Positions 33,766 through 41,642 of a stretch of DNA of 64,000 nt are shown here, piece after piece. Below the pieces are notes generated by a model. The model worked only from the letters and a program-made list of their open reading frames with translations. It made no database searches and had not been told where the DNA came from. The position numbers were made by a program, and so were the translations under genes. This stretch comes from Spirochaeta isovalerica (GTDB taxonomy: Bacteria; Spirochaetota; Spirochaetia; DSM-2461). The first letter of the stretch is position 1. Each line of letters begins with the position of its first letter. The DNA lies in assembly GCF_014207565.1 (NCBI RefSeq), contig NZ_JACHGJ010000001.1:496001-560000 (forward strand), written 5' to 3'.

Positions 33766-34851
33766 TCAGGTCTTTGCCGTACGGAACAAGGCGCTTCCGA
33801 CGATTAGAAAAACGACAACAGGAATCCAGGCTCCAGCTAGTGGAGGAAGAAAACCCATCTTTGCCATAAGCGACATGACCATTTGAAAGACATAATATAC
33901 TACAGAAAGGACTAATGATGAAAGAAGGCTCATAAGCAGAATATTCTTTTTAAATTTTCCTCCGAGGGCGCAGGATATGACTGCTACGATAAGAGGAGTC
34001 AGGGCGAAAGAAAAACGTTCATAATAGTCTGTCAGAGCATCCCGGAAAGGGAGACCGGCTTTTTTCAAAGAGGCTATCCAGGATGATGCGTCTTCAACAG
34101 GCATTTCATCGATATTTCTGGTGACTTTCCGGAACGTATCGGGAATTTCGTTGAATTCAGGATTGGATAGAGTCGACAGACTCTGTTCCTCAACATCTCC
34201 CGTTTCTTCATTTATTGTAAACATACGGCATTTGTTAAACTGCCATAATTCCGATTCATTATTCCATTTTGCATTCTCTGCATCCAGACGGCTGATAAAA
34301 CGACCGGTATCTGTCCGTTCTATTACAATAACATTGGACATGGTTTTTGATTCATCATTGTAATAATCAAGATTATAGATAATATTACCGTTTCCGCTGA
34401 TGATCGTAACATTCGTATTACTCAATGACGGTTTTAAACCCATCAGCTGCATGGAAAGCGTGTTTTTCTGTTTGTAAGTGGGAATCACTACTCTATCGTC
34501 AAAATAAAATGCGCCTATGCTTAGCGACAGACCTATGAGAATCAGTGGCAATGTAAATCTGTAGAGTGAAATACCGGAACCGAATACTGCGATCAATTCA
34601 TTGTTGGCATAGAGGTTTCCAAGCGTATAGGAGATCGCGAAAAGCAAAGAAATAGGCAAGGCGAAAGAAATACACTTAGGAAGATAGAGATAGGAAACAT
34701 AAAGAATGCTGGATATGGGTACATCGTTATTGATATACTGAAAGATATTGGCAAATAAATCAAATAACTCGAGAAGTAGGATAAAGAAAATCATCGTTAC
34801 GATGAAAACAGGAATAAATTGCTTTATAACCATATTTCTGAGCGTTCTCAC
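33766..34851 (-). CDS. lptG: LptG-like permease of the LPS-transport ABC exporter
   Basis: 361 residues from GTG 34851, whose first bases overlap the lptF stop as GTGA and which has AGGAG 9 nt upstream; a longer frame to 34914 would overlap lptF by 67 nt. YjgP/YjgQ family: membrane helices near the N-terminus (FIPVFIVTMIFFILLLELFD), two more at about 45-95, a periplasmic beta-jellyroll (about 130-250) and three C-terminal helices. LptF and LptG form the inner-membrane channel that extracts lipopolysaccharide with the LptB ATPase. Which of the two genes is F and which is G is inferred from order. Confidence 0.85.
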   Translation of the reverse strand: MRTLRNMVIKQFIPVFIVTMIFFILLLELFDLFANIFQYINNDVPISSILYVSYLYLPKCISFALPISLLFAISYTLGNLYANNELIAVFGSGISLYRFTLPLILIGLSLSIGAFYFDDRVVIPTYKQKNTLSMQLMGLKPSLSNTNVTIISGNGNIIYNLDYYNDESKTMSNVIVIERTDTGRFISRLDAENAKWNNESELWQFNKCRMFTINEETGDVEEQSLSTLSNPEFNEIPDTFRKVTRNIDEMPVEDASSWIASLKKAGLPFRDALTDYYERFSFALTPLIVAVISCALGGKFKKNILLMSLLSSLVLSVVYYVFQMVMSLMAKMGFLPPLAGAWIPVVVFLIVGSALFRTAKT

Positions 34852-36134
34852 TGTCGCACTCTCCTGAACAGTAGTATTAGACCAATTAGGAATATAAAGA
34901 TATTGGGAAGCCACATAACTAAGCCCGGTGAAACCGCTGTCCTGATTCCAATTGTCCTTCCGCCGATCAGCATGACCCAGTATATGACTGTAATTAACAA
35001 TCCAATACCGAAGCCTACGGATTTTCCGCTTCTTTTCGTAAACAAACCCAATGGAAAAGCGAGAAGGATAAAAGGTAAACAGGAGAAAGGAATTGACATT
35101 TTCTGATAGAATTCCAGTTTCCAGATCTGTAAAGATTTATCTTCCAGCTTTTTGTCTCTTTCTCTGATATATTTTTCGAGATTTCTATCCAATATTTCCT
35201 TTTTTGAAGAAAAAGAATCATCTTCCAAATGATCCGTTATTTCCTGATATGATGACAACAATTTATATCTGGCCAGACCGACCTGGTTCTTTTGTTGCAC
35301 AATTCTAGCATTGAAATCTATCTGTTTTTCCCTTATGACCGTATAAACATCCCGAGAGCTCATCTCTCTGGGACCGGGATTTTTCAGAGAAACGGTAATA
35401 TCTTTGAGAAGGATGTTGTAAATCATTCTGCCGGCACGGGAATAGGAAAAATTCCCTTTAGCATTCGTTTCTATAACATGGGTGAAAACCTCTGATAAGT
35501 TCAGCGATATGACCCCTTCCTCTTTGGCATCGCTCCGGAAATTCCCGGATTGAGCTAATATGACTCTCTTATCATTTTCTACGGAACGGTCAATAATGAT
35601 AATATTATCAATGATTCCATTTGAGATATCACCTGTAATGATTGTGCTGTCCTGGTAGTGCTTTATGGAATTAGACTCCAGTTCAAGCTCGGGGTTGGAA
35701 TATATCAGCTCTTTATAAAGACGTGTGAACTGCAAAGAGCCCAGTGGAAGAAAATAGTCATTCACTATAAAAGAAAAAATCGAGAAAAATACCCCTATGG
35801 ATACGAGCGGGAGAAATATTCTTTTCAATGATATTCCACTGCATTCCATTGCAAGAATTTCATTGTCAGAGGATAGCTTTCCCACGGCCATTAACGCCCC
35901 GACCAGGGTGGCAAAAGGGAAAGCGATAGCGACAATGGCAGGAAGAGAAAAAATGATCAACTTGACTACAATCGTGAACGATACGTTTTTTTCAAGTATT
36001 TCTCCTGCCATCAGCAACAGCTGGTTCACAAAAAAAATAAAGAAAAAGAAACTGAAAGCCACCAAAAAAGAGATAAAAAATTCTTTTGCGATAAAGAAGT
36101 AAATCGTTTTATAGCTTCTCTTGTAATTCTTCAT
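34848..36134 (-). CDS. lptF: LptF-like permease of the LPS-transport ABC exporter
   Basis: 428 residues with the same YjgP/YjgQ architecture: N-terminal helices (about 10-35, 55-75, 95-120), a periplasmic domain and C-terminal helices (PFSCLPFILLAFPLGLFTKRSGKSVGFGIG is a conserved family segment). There is an extra charged, helical insertion of about 80 residues in the periplasmic part (around 260-340), which makes it longer than the usual 360. Its start lies 26 nt inside the end of the upstream lipoprotein gene. It implies an LPS-like or other glycolipid outer leaflet. Confidence 0.85.
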   Translation of the reverse strand: MKNYKRSYKTIYFFIAKEFFISFLVAFSFFFFIFFVNQLLLMAGEILEKNVSFTIVVKLIIFSLPAIVAIAFPFATLVGALMAVGKLSSDNEILAMECSGISLKRIFLPLVSIGVFFSIFSFIVNDYFLPLGSLQFTRLYKELIYSNPELELESNSIKHYQDSTIITGDISNGIIDNIIIIDRSVENDKRVILAQSGNFRSDAKEEGVISLNLSEVFTHVIETNAKGNFSYSRAGRMIYNILLKDITVSLKNPGPREMSSRDVYTVIREKQIDFNARIVQQKNQVGLARYKLLSSYQEITDHLEDDSFSSKKEILDRNLEKYIRERDKKLEDKSLQIWKLEFYQKMSIPFSCLPFILLAFPLGLFTKRSGKSVGFGIGLLITVIYWVMLIGGRTIGIRTAVSPGLVMWLPNIFIFLIGLILLFRRVRQ

Positions 36135-37293
36135 CGATTAACAAAATACCTTTATTGGGAATGCTTAAAACAACTCTTCCTTTAAAAAAACCTATTGCAG
36201 GAATATTCAAAGACGGAAGACCGGCTTTAAGGCCCCACTGACTCCATTTTTCGGATATTGTATCATAAATGACAATACCCGAGCTATGTGTCGCTACATA
36301 TATATTTTTATTAGAAGCAGTACCTTTTATTATTATCATATCAGTCAGGATTTGCTGTACTATTTCACCGTCTGGATTCATGATAATTAACCCGCGGTCA
36401 GTCATGAGATATAGCTTTTCGCGAAAAATAATCATATCGTTTATGGTGGTATTTTCCTGCAGCAAATCATCGAGACTGATCCATTGTTCGAATGTTCCAT
36501 CAGTTTTCAGATGCATTATCCGGCCATCGCTCAAACCTGCCAGCAAATGTCCCCGATAGTTCAATAACCTTTTTACTCCCGATTGGAATCGATAAATTTC
36601 AGTGGTGTTTTCAGGCGCAATTTCAGAATTTCGGATAAGAACTCCCCTTGCCGTCGACCAGAAAAGACTTCCATCAATCAGAGTTATGGCTGTAACGGAT
36701 TTATCTTCGACTGTGCCGTTTATTAATGTGAGCCTATTAGTCTGGAGACTATATTGATATAAGCCGGAATATGTCCCGATATAAACATCATGATTATCAG
36801 CATCATCAAAAATATCTGAAACTGATCGATTATATAAAGAATTGAGTGGTTTTAATATTTCATTAATGATCGATCCTGTATCATCGATCAGATAGAGACC
36901 GCCCCTGAGTGTTCCAGCAAGGATATATTCTGAAATTCCTAAAACTGCCGTTACAGTATTATCCCTGAAAGGAGATTCTGTCAGAGGAATATCTGTAAAG
37001 TATCTCTTTTTCAATTCGATAATCCTTAAAAAAGGATCAAGGGGAAGTAAATCATGGTTAATCCGAGGATATATTATTTGCGGACTGAAAAGGCTTTCCT
37101 CTCCGTAAGGAAATATTTCTGAGGTCGCAGGAGTAACAAAGATAACCGGAGGTGTGATATCAGAGTCGGGAATAACTTTGAATTCAGGATCTTCATTCTC
37201 AATCGAAGACTTCTGGTCCGGATCCTCATGAATCTCTATTGTGCGGCAGCTTGCAAAGAAAAAAAATAAAAGCAGATAGCTTATCCGTTTCAA
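36109..37293 (-). CDS. Propeller-like lipoprotein, unknown
   Basis: 394 residues. A lipobox FASC puts the lipidated Cys at residue 16 after a Phe/Leu-rich signal. From about 100 the sequence holds repeated four-strand units with the pattern YIGTYSGLYQYSLQT, LLAGLSDGRIMHLKT, LYLMTDRGLIIMNPDG and IYVATHSSGIVIYD, typical of beta-propellers of the two-component-regulator type. No enzyme residues are seen. The gene begins directly after the dut stop codon and overlaps lptF by 26 nt, so it may act with LPS export, but that is only a positional argument. Confidence 0.72.
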   Translation of the reverse strand: MKRISYLLLFFFFASCRTIEIHEDPDQKSSIENEDPEFKVIPDSDITPPVIFVTPATSEIFPYGEESLFSPQIIYPRINHDLLPLDPFLRIIELKKRYFTDIPLTESPFRDNTVTAVLGISEYILAGTLRGGLYLIDDTGSIINEILKPLNSLYNRSVSDIFDDADNHDVYIGTYSGLYQYSLQTNRLTLINGTVEDKSVTAITLIDGSLFWSTARGVLIRNSEIAPENTTEIYRFQSGVKRLLNYRGHLLAGLSDGRIMHLKTDGTFEQWISLDDLLQENTTINDMIIFREKLYLMTDRGLIIMNPDGEIVQQILTDMIIIKGTASNKNIYVATHSSGIVIYDTISEKWSQWGLKAGLPSLNIPAIGFFKGRVVLSIPNKGILLIDEELQEKL

Positions 37294-37731
37294 TTACACT
37301 CCCGTAGAACCGAATCCTCCGGTACCTCTTTCAGAAACATCAAGGGCATTCTCCAGTGAAAATTCAGCGGTAGTCACTGGAGCAAAGATAATCTGGGCAA
37401 TTCTGTCTCCACGTTTAATCGTAAATTCTTTATCACCAAGATTTATCAGTATAACTTTGACTTCACCTCTGTAATCGGAATCTATAGTTCCCGGTGTATT
37501 CAGTACTGTTATACCATGCTTGGCTGCCAGACCTGAGCGGGGTCGAACCTGAGCTTCATAACCAACAGGTATTTCCATTTTCAAGCCAGTGTCAATAAGA
37601 GCTCTTTCTCCAGGAGAAAGCATAATATCATTATTAATACAGGCTTTAAGATCCGCGCCTGCTGCAAACAGAGAAGAATAGGACGGGACGAATTTTTCAT
37701 CACCGACAATTTTTACAAGGATTCTGTTCAT
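37294..37731 (-). CDS. dut: Deoxyuridine 5'-triphosphate nucleotidohydrolase (dUTPase)
   Basis: 145 residues, trimeric dUTPase family with all five motifs: [32 protein letters not shown] (catalytic Asp), [10 protein letters not shown] and the C-terminal GTGGFGSTG arm. It hydrolyses dUTP to dUMP, keeping uracil out of DNA. GAGGAG precedes the ATG. The gene lies just behind the strong pnp terminator with almost no room for a promoter, so expression of dut and the six genes after it must depend on read-through or a promoter inside pnp. Confidence 0.95.
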   Translation of the reverse strand: MNRILVKIVGDEKFVPSYSSLFAAGADLKACINNDIMLSPGERALIDTGLKMEIPVGYEAQVRPRSGLAAKHGITVLNTPGTIDSDYRGEVKVILINLGDKEFTIKRGDRIAQIIFAPVTTAEFSLENALDVSERGTGGFGSTGV

Positions 37732-37747
37732 TGCTCACTCCTCAATG

Positions 37748-37776
37748 AAAAAGGGCTGTCGTGGACAGCCCTTTTT
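37748..37776 (-). terminator. Terminator after pnp
   Basis: A perfect 13-bp stem (37748-37760 with 37764-37776) with a 3-nt loop ends in five T residues on the minus strand, directly before the dut ribosome-binding site. It separates rpsO-pnp from the dut operon. Confidence 0.9.
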
Positions 37777-37794
37777 ATTCAAGTCAAATATGCT

Positions 37795-39951
37795 TTAGTT
37801 TCTTCTATCCCGATCCCTGTTATTACGGAAGTTTCCGCTTCTGGGAGGACGGGATGAACCGGCACTGGGTTTCCAGTCTTCATTATCAGCATCAACGATA
37901 CTGAGGTTCAGACGTCCCATTCTGTCCTGTTCAATGAGTCTTACCCGTACCTCCTGTCCTTCTTTAAGAACATCGGAAACGGAAGCAACCCGTTCTTTAG
38001 AAATTTTTGAGATATGGCAGAGTCCTTCTTTTCCGGGGAGGAATTCGATGAAAGCTCCAAAATCCATAATTCTCTTTACTTCTCCACTGTATACTCTACC
38101 TACTTCAGGCTCTTCAATGAGACCTTTAATGATAGATTCAGCAAGTTCTGCACCTTTCTTTTCACGACAGTAGATGTTGATTGTGCCATCTTCGTCAATA
38201 TTGACTTTAGATCCGCTTTTTTCGGAGATGGATTTAATATTTTTACCACCGGGACCGATTATCATACCGATCTTATCTACATCAATTTTGAATGAAATTA
38301 TTTTGGGAGCATAATCCGAAACGTCTTTGCTCGGCTCACTAATTGTCTGATTCATAATGCCGAGAATGTGCATTCTTCCATCATGAGCCTGTTTGAGAGC
38401 CTGTCTCATAATATCTACAGTAATTCCTGAGATTTTGATATCCATCTGGAATGCCGTTATACCTTCAGAAGTTCCGGCGACTTTAAAGTCCATATCACCC
38501 ATATGGTCTTCTTCACCGAGAATATCGGAGATGACAACAAAATCGTTGCCTTCTGAAATAAGCCCCATGGCAATACCGGCAACAGGTGATTTTATAGGGA
38601 CTCCTGCATTCAGCAATGAAAGAGATCCGCTACAGATTGTCGCCTGAGAAGAAGATCCGTTGGATTCGAGAATCTCAGATACGATACGAATTGTATAAGG
38701 AAAGTCTTCTTTTTTAGGAAGAACGCCTTCGAGAGCTCTTTGAGCAAGGTGACCATGTCCGATTTCTCGTCTTCCCGTCCCCAATCTACCGGTCTCACCA
38801 ACAGAATAAGGAGGAAAATTATAGTGAAGCATGAAGTTCGATCTCTTATCACCATCAATATCATCATGGATCTGTTCATCGAAAACGCTTCCGAGTGTCG
38901 TAACTCCGAGAGACTGGGTTTCACCTCTTGTAAAAAGAGCACTGCCATGGCTTCTCTGAAGAACATCGAGCTCACAAGTGATCGGTCTGATATCCTCAGG
39001 ACCTCTTCCATCGCTTCTCAGTTTCTTTTCAAGAATGGACTTTCTCAGAATGTTCTTTTCCAACTCTTCAAAGAGAGCGTCAAAAAGAGGAACCTGTTCC
39101 TCGGGTATTTCTGCTTCATACTTATCAAACATATCCTTTTTGACCTGTTTGATAGCGTCATATCTTTCAAACTTACCTTTAACGAAACATGCTGTTTCCA
39201 TCAGAGGATAAGCCTCTTTTTCAATTTCATCTTTTTTATCGAGAGTGAGTTCGCTTTTTGCGAAAGGCAATTTCTCCTTTCCGCATTTGGCAGCGAAGTC
39301 CTCAAGGAACTGACAGAGTTCTTTAAGTACGATTTCAGCTTTCTCAATTGCCTGAAGCATTAATTCTTCAGAGACTTCCTTCGCTCCGCCTTCGACCATA
39401 CAAATGCCGTCATTTGTACCGGCCACGACGATATCCATATCACTCTCTTCGATCTGCTGAAAAGTGGGATTAACCACAAACTCGTCATTTACGTGTGCTA
39501 TTCTTACTGCTGCTACCGGTCCGTTGAATGGTATATCAGATATCATTACAGCCGCGAAAGCTGAAATCATACCTAGTATATCGGGAGTGTGAATCTGATC
39601 TGAAGAGACTGTCATGGGGACGACCTGAATCTCTCTACCGAACTCTTTATAGAAAAGAGGCCGCATAGGGCGGTCTATCAGTCTTGAAACGAGAATTTCT
39701 TTGTCTTTAGGCCGTGCTTCTCTTTTTAGAAATCCTCCGGGTATTTTACCGGCTGCGTAATAGCGCTCATTGTAATCAACAGAAAGAGGGACATAATCCA
39801 GTCCCTCTGACGGTTTTGATCCACAACAAACAGTAGCCAGTACCGAGGATCCGGCATATTTGGCGAGGACTGCTCCATTCGCCTGTTTTGCCATTTTCCC
39901 AGTCTCAAGAATCAGATCATGTTCCCCGATTCTAAAACTTGCTGTTTCCAT
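37795..39951 (-). CDS. pnp: Polyribonucleotide nucleotidyltransferase
   Basis: 718 residues: two RNase PH domains (about 10-225 and 315-540) joined by an all-alpha domain, followed by KH ([21 protein letters not shown]) and S1 ([31 protein letters not shown]) domains and a short Arg/Asn-rich tail. The phosphate-binding site in the second PH domain is present ([22 protein letters not shown]). It degrades RNA 3' to 5' using phosphate. The gene follows rpsO by 23 nt, a classical arrangement, and is closed by its own terminator. Confidence 0.96.
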   Translation of the reverse strand: METASFRIGEHDLILETGKMAKQANGAVLAKYAGSSVLATVCCGSKPSEGLDYVPLSVDYNERYYAAGKIPGGFLKREARPKDKEILVSRLIDRPMRPLFYKEFGREIQVVPMTVSSDQIHTPDILGMISAFAAVMISDIPFNGPVAAVRIAHVNDEFVVNPTFQQIEESDMDIVVAGTNDGICMVEGGAKEVSEELMLQAIEKAEIVLKELCQFLEDFAAKCGKEKLPFAKSELTLDKKDEIEKEAYPLMETACFVKGKFERYDAIKQVKKDMFDKYEAEIPEEQVPLFDALFEELEKNILRKSILEKKLRSDGRGPEDIRPITCELDVLQRSHGSALFTRGETQSLGVTTLGSVFDEQIHDDIDGDKRSNFMLHYNFPPYSVGETGRLGTGRREIGHGHLAQRALEGVLPKKEDFPYTIRIVSEILESNGSSSQATICSGSLSLLNAGVPIKSPVAGIAMGLISEGNDFVVISDILGEEDHMGDMDFKVAGTSEGITAFQMDIKISGITVDIMRQALKQAHDGRMHILGIMNQTISEPSKDVSDYAPKIISFKIDVDKIGMIIGPGGKNIKSISEKSGSKVNIDEDGTINIYCREKKGAELAESIIKGLIEEPEVGRVYSGEVKRIMDFGAFIEFLPGKEGLCHISKISKERVASVSDVLKEGQEVRVRLIEQDRMGRLNLSIVDADNEDWKPSAGSSRPPRSGNFRNNRDRDRRN

Positions 39952-39974
39952 TGTTAATCCTTATTGCGGCCTTC

Positions 39975-40244
39975 TTACTTTCTGAGACCGAGTTTTGCAA
40001 TCAATGATCTGTACGATTCGAGATCTGTTCTCTTGAGGTATCGCAGAAGTCTTCTTCTGGAACCTACCATCTTAAGAAGACCTCTTCTCGATGCATGATC
40101 CTTTTTATGTGTTTTGAAGTGTTCGGTGAGATCTTCAATTCTCTTTGTCAGAAGTGCGATCTGTACTTCTGCTGAACCTGTATCGTTTGCATCCTTACCG
40201 AATTCTTTAACGATCTCAGATTTAAAATCTTTTGATAATGACAT
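39975..40244 (-). CDS. rpsO: Small-subunit ribosomal protein S15
   Basis: 89 residues from ATG 40244, the normal S15 length; a longer frame reaches 40298 but the ATG at 40244 has AGAGGA 5 nt upstream and gives the usual [12 protein letters not shown] start. Conserved segments are [45 protein letters not shown]. It binds 16S rRNA and orders platform assembly. It is the first gene of the rpsO-pnp operon, behind a strong promoter and a leader of about 120 nt. Confidence 0.96.
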   Translation of the reverse strand: MSLSKDFKSEIVKEFGKDANDTGSAEVQIALLTKRIEDLTEHFKTHKKDHASRRGLLKMVGSRRRLLRYLKRTDLESYRSLIAKLGLRK

Positions 40245-40371
40245 GTTATTCCTCTGAATATATATTGTTTGGAGTAACCGTATCAAAGTCCGATTCAAGC
40301 AGAGTTACACCCTCCGAAAACCAGACCGGATAAATCCGTACGAAGACTCCATTTTCTTCGCTTTTTTTATA

Positions 40372-40399
40372 ATTCTACCGAAATCCCGATAAAAGTCAA
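40372..40399 (-). promoter_or_regulatory. Promoter of rpsO-pnp
   Basis: On the minus strand TTGACT (40394-40399), a 16-nt spacer and TAGAAT (40372-40377) lie just after the truB stop codon. Transcription would begin near 40365, giving a leader of about 120 nt that starts with a 6-bp hairpin at 40341-40360. S15 autoregulates through such leaders in other bacteria; I cannot identify a specific S15 site. Confidence 0.65.
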
Positions 40400-40414
40400 T
40401 TGCAGAGGTCCTTC

Positions 40415-41290
40415 TCAACAGACAAACCTGTATGAGACTTTCCCTCCATCGGAAATTAACATGGCAAGCATATTCATATTGCTGTCAAACAAAGCGTACT
40501 CGCCAGTCTTTTCCGTTTCTGTCTTCAGAAGCTGAAAAACAATTTCTTTACCGCTTCTGATCAAGGGAACCAGGTCATCACTAACTGTCAGTTTTCCGAT
40601 ATCCGGCATATAGTCAAAAATTTCATTGGGGCTGATGAGGTTTTCCTTCTCGTCGAAAGCATCGGCTTCCGTAGCGCTATCAAGACGGAAAGGACCTACA
40701 GATATCCTTTTCAACTCGGTCAGATAAGCCCTGCTTCCTGCAGCTATACCCAGATCCCTGGCCAGAGATCTTATGTAAGTTCCTTTAGAGCAATGTACGG
40801 AAATACGGAGAAAGGGAGATTCCCATGAGAGAATATTCAATCGATAGATTTCCACATCCCGTTCCGGCATGATTACCTCTTCGCCGGAGCGGACTCTCTC
40901 GTAGGCGCGTTTGCCATTTATGTGTACGGCAGAGTATGCCGGAGGAGTCTGTTTAATTTTCCCTGAAAACTGTTGAATGGCTTTAGTTATTTCATTTATT
41001 TCGGGAACTTCGGCTTCATATATGACGTCACCTTCGGGATCAAGTGTTTCAGTTTCTGCCCCGAATCTGATAAGCGCTTCATATTCTTTGTCTAATCCGG
41101 TGAACTCCGGGACAAGTTTTGTCATCTTCCCCGAAAGCGCTACAATTAATCCTGAAGCAAATTTATCGAGCGTTCCTGTATGACCGACCTTCCGGGTATC
41201 CAGTTTTCTCTTAATACTGTTCAAAGCATTGAAAGAAGTGATACCGGAAGGTTTGTCGAGAAGAATCATCCCCCCGATGCTATTCTTCAT
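40415..41290 (-). CDS. truB: tRNA pseudouridine(55) synthase
   Basis: 291 residues. It makes the universal pseudouridine 55 in the tRNA T loop. Visible are GMILLDKPSGITSFNAL, RKVGHTGTLDKFASGLIVALSG (catalytic Asp) and CSKGTYIRSLARDLG, plus a short C-terminal PUA-like region. It overlaps rbfA by 11 nt and is the last gene of the rimP-nusA-infB-rbfA-truB operon. Confidence 0.95.
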   Translation of the reverse strand: MKNSIGGMILLDKPSGITSFNALNSIKRKLDTRKVGHTGTLDKFASGLIVALSGKMTKLVPEFTGLDKEYEALIRFGAETETLDPEGDVIYEAEVPEINEITKAIQQFSGKIKQTPPAYSAVHINGKRAYERVRSGEEVIMPERDVEIYRLNILSWESPFLRISVHCSKGTYIRSLARDLGIAAGSRAYLTELKRISVGPFRLDSATEADAFDEKENLISPNEIFDYMPDIGKLTVSDDLVPLIRSGKEIVFQLLKTETEKTGEYALFDSNMNMLAMLISDGGKVSYRFVC

Positions 41291-41642
41291 CGGGGCTGAT
41301 GTCCAGACTGTCGATTTTTTCGTTTAATTCAAATCCTCTCCGGATTGAAGTGTCAGCTATAAAGCGCAGTTTAGGCGTTACCCGCATCTTCAAATCTTTA
41401 GAAATGTTATGCTGGATAAATCCGGCCGCATGGTTCAGTGCTTCAACAGCCTTTTCCATTTTCGATTCACTTTCAAACGAAGAGACATACAGCTTTGCGT
41501 ATGCGAGATCCGAACTGACACTGACCTCCGTTATAGTGATCAGTGTGTTCACTCGGGGGTCTTTGACGACCCCTTTCATAATCAAAGAGCTGACAAGATC
41601 TCTTATGAGATTGCCAACTCTTTTTGTTCTCATTTCACTCAC
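41280..41642 (-). CDS. rbfA: Ribosome-binding factor A
   Basis: 120 residues, KH-like fold. It binds the 30S subunit during late 16S rRNA maturation and in cold adaptation. Family features are RVGNLIRDLVSSLI, DPRVNTLITITEVSVSSDLAYAKLYVS and LRMRVTPKLRFIADTSIRRG-like spacing at the end. Its ATG overlaps the infB stop by 4 nt and its end overlaps truB. Confidence 0.93.
   Translation of the reverse strand: MSEMRTKRVGNLIRDLVSSLIMKGVVKDPRVNTLITITEVSVSSDLAYAKLYVSSFESESKMEKAVEALNHAAGFIQHNISKDLKMRVTPKLRFIADTSIRRGFELNEKIDSLDISPDEE

Noticed and set aside
40245-40298. N-terminal extension of S15
   Set aside because: The extension has no family resemblance, and AGAGGA directly precedes the ATG at 40244, which gives the standard 89-residue protein.
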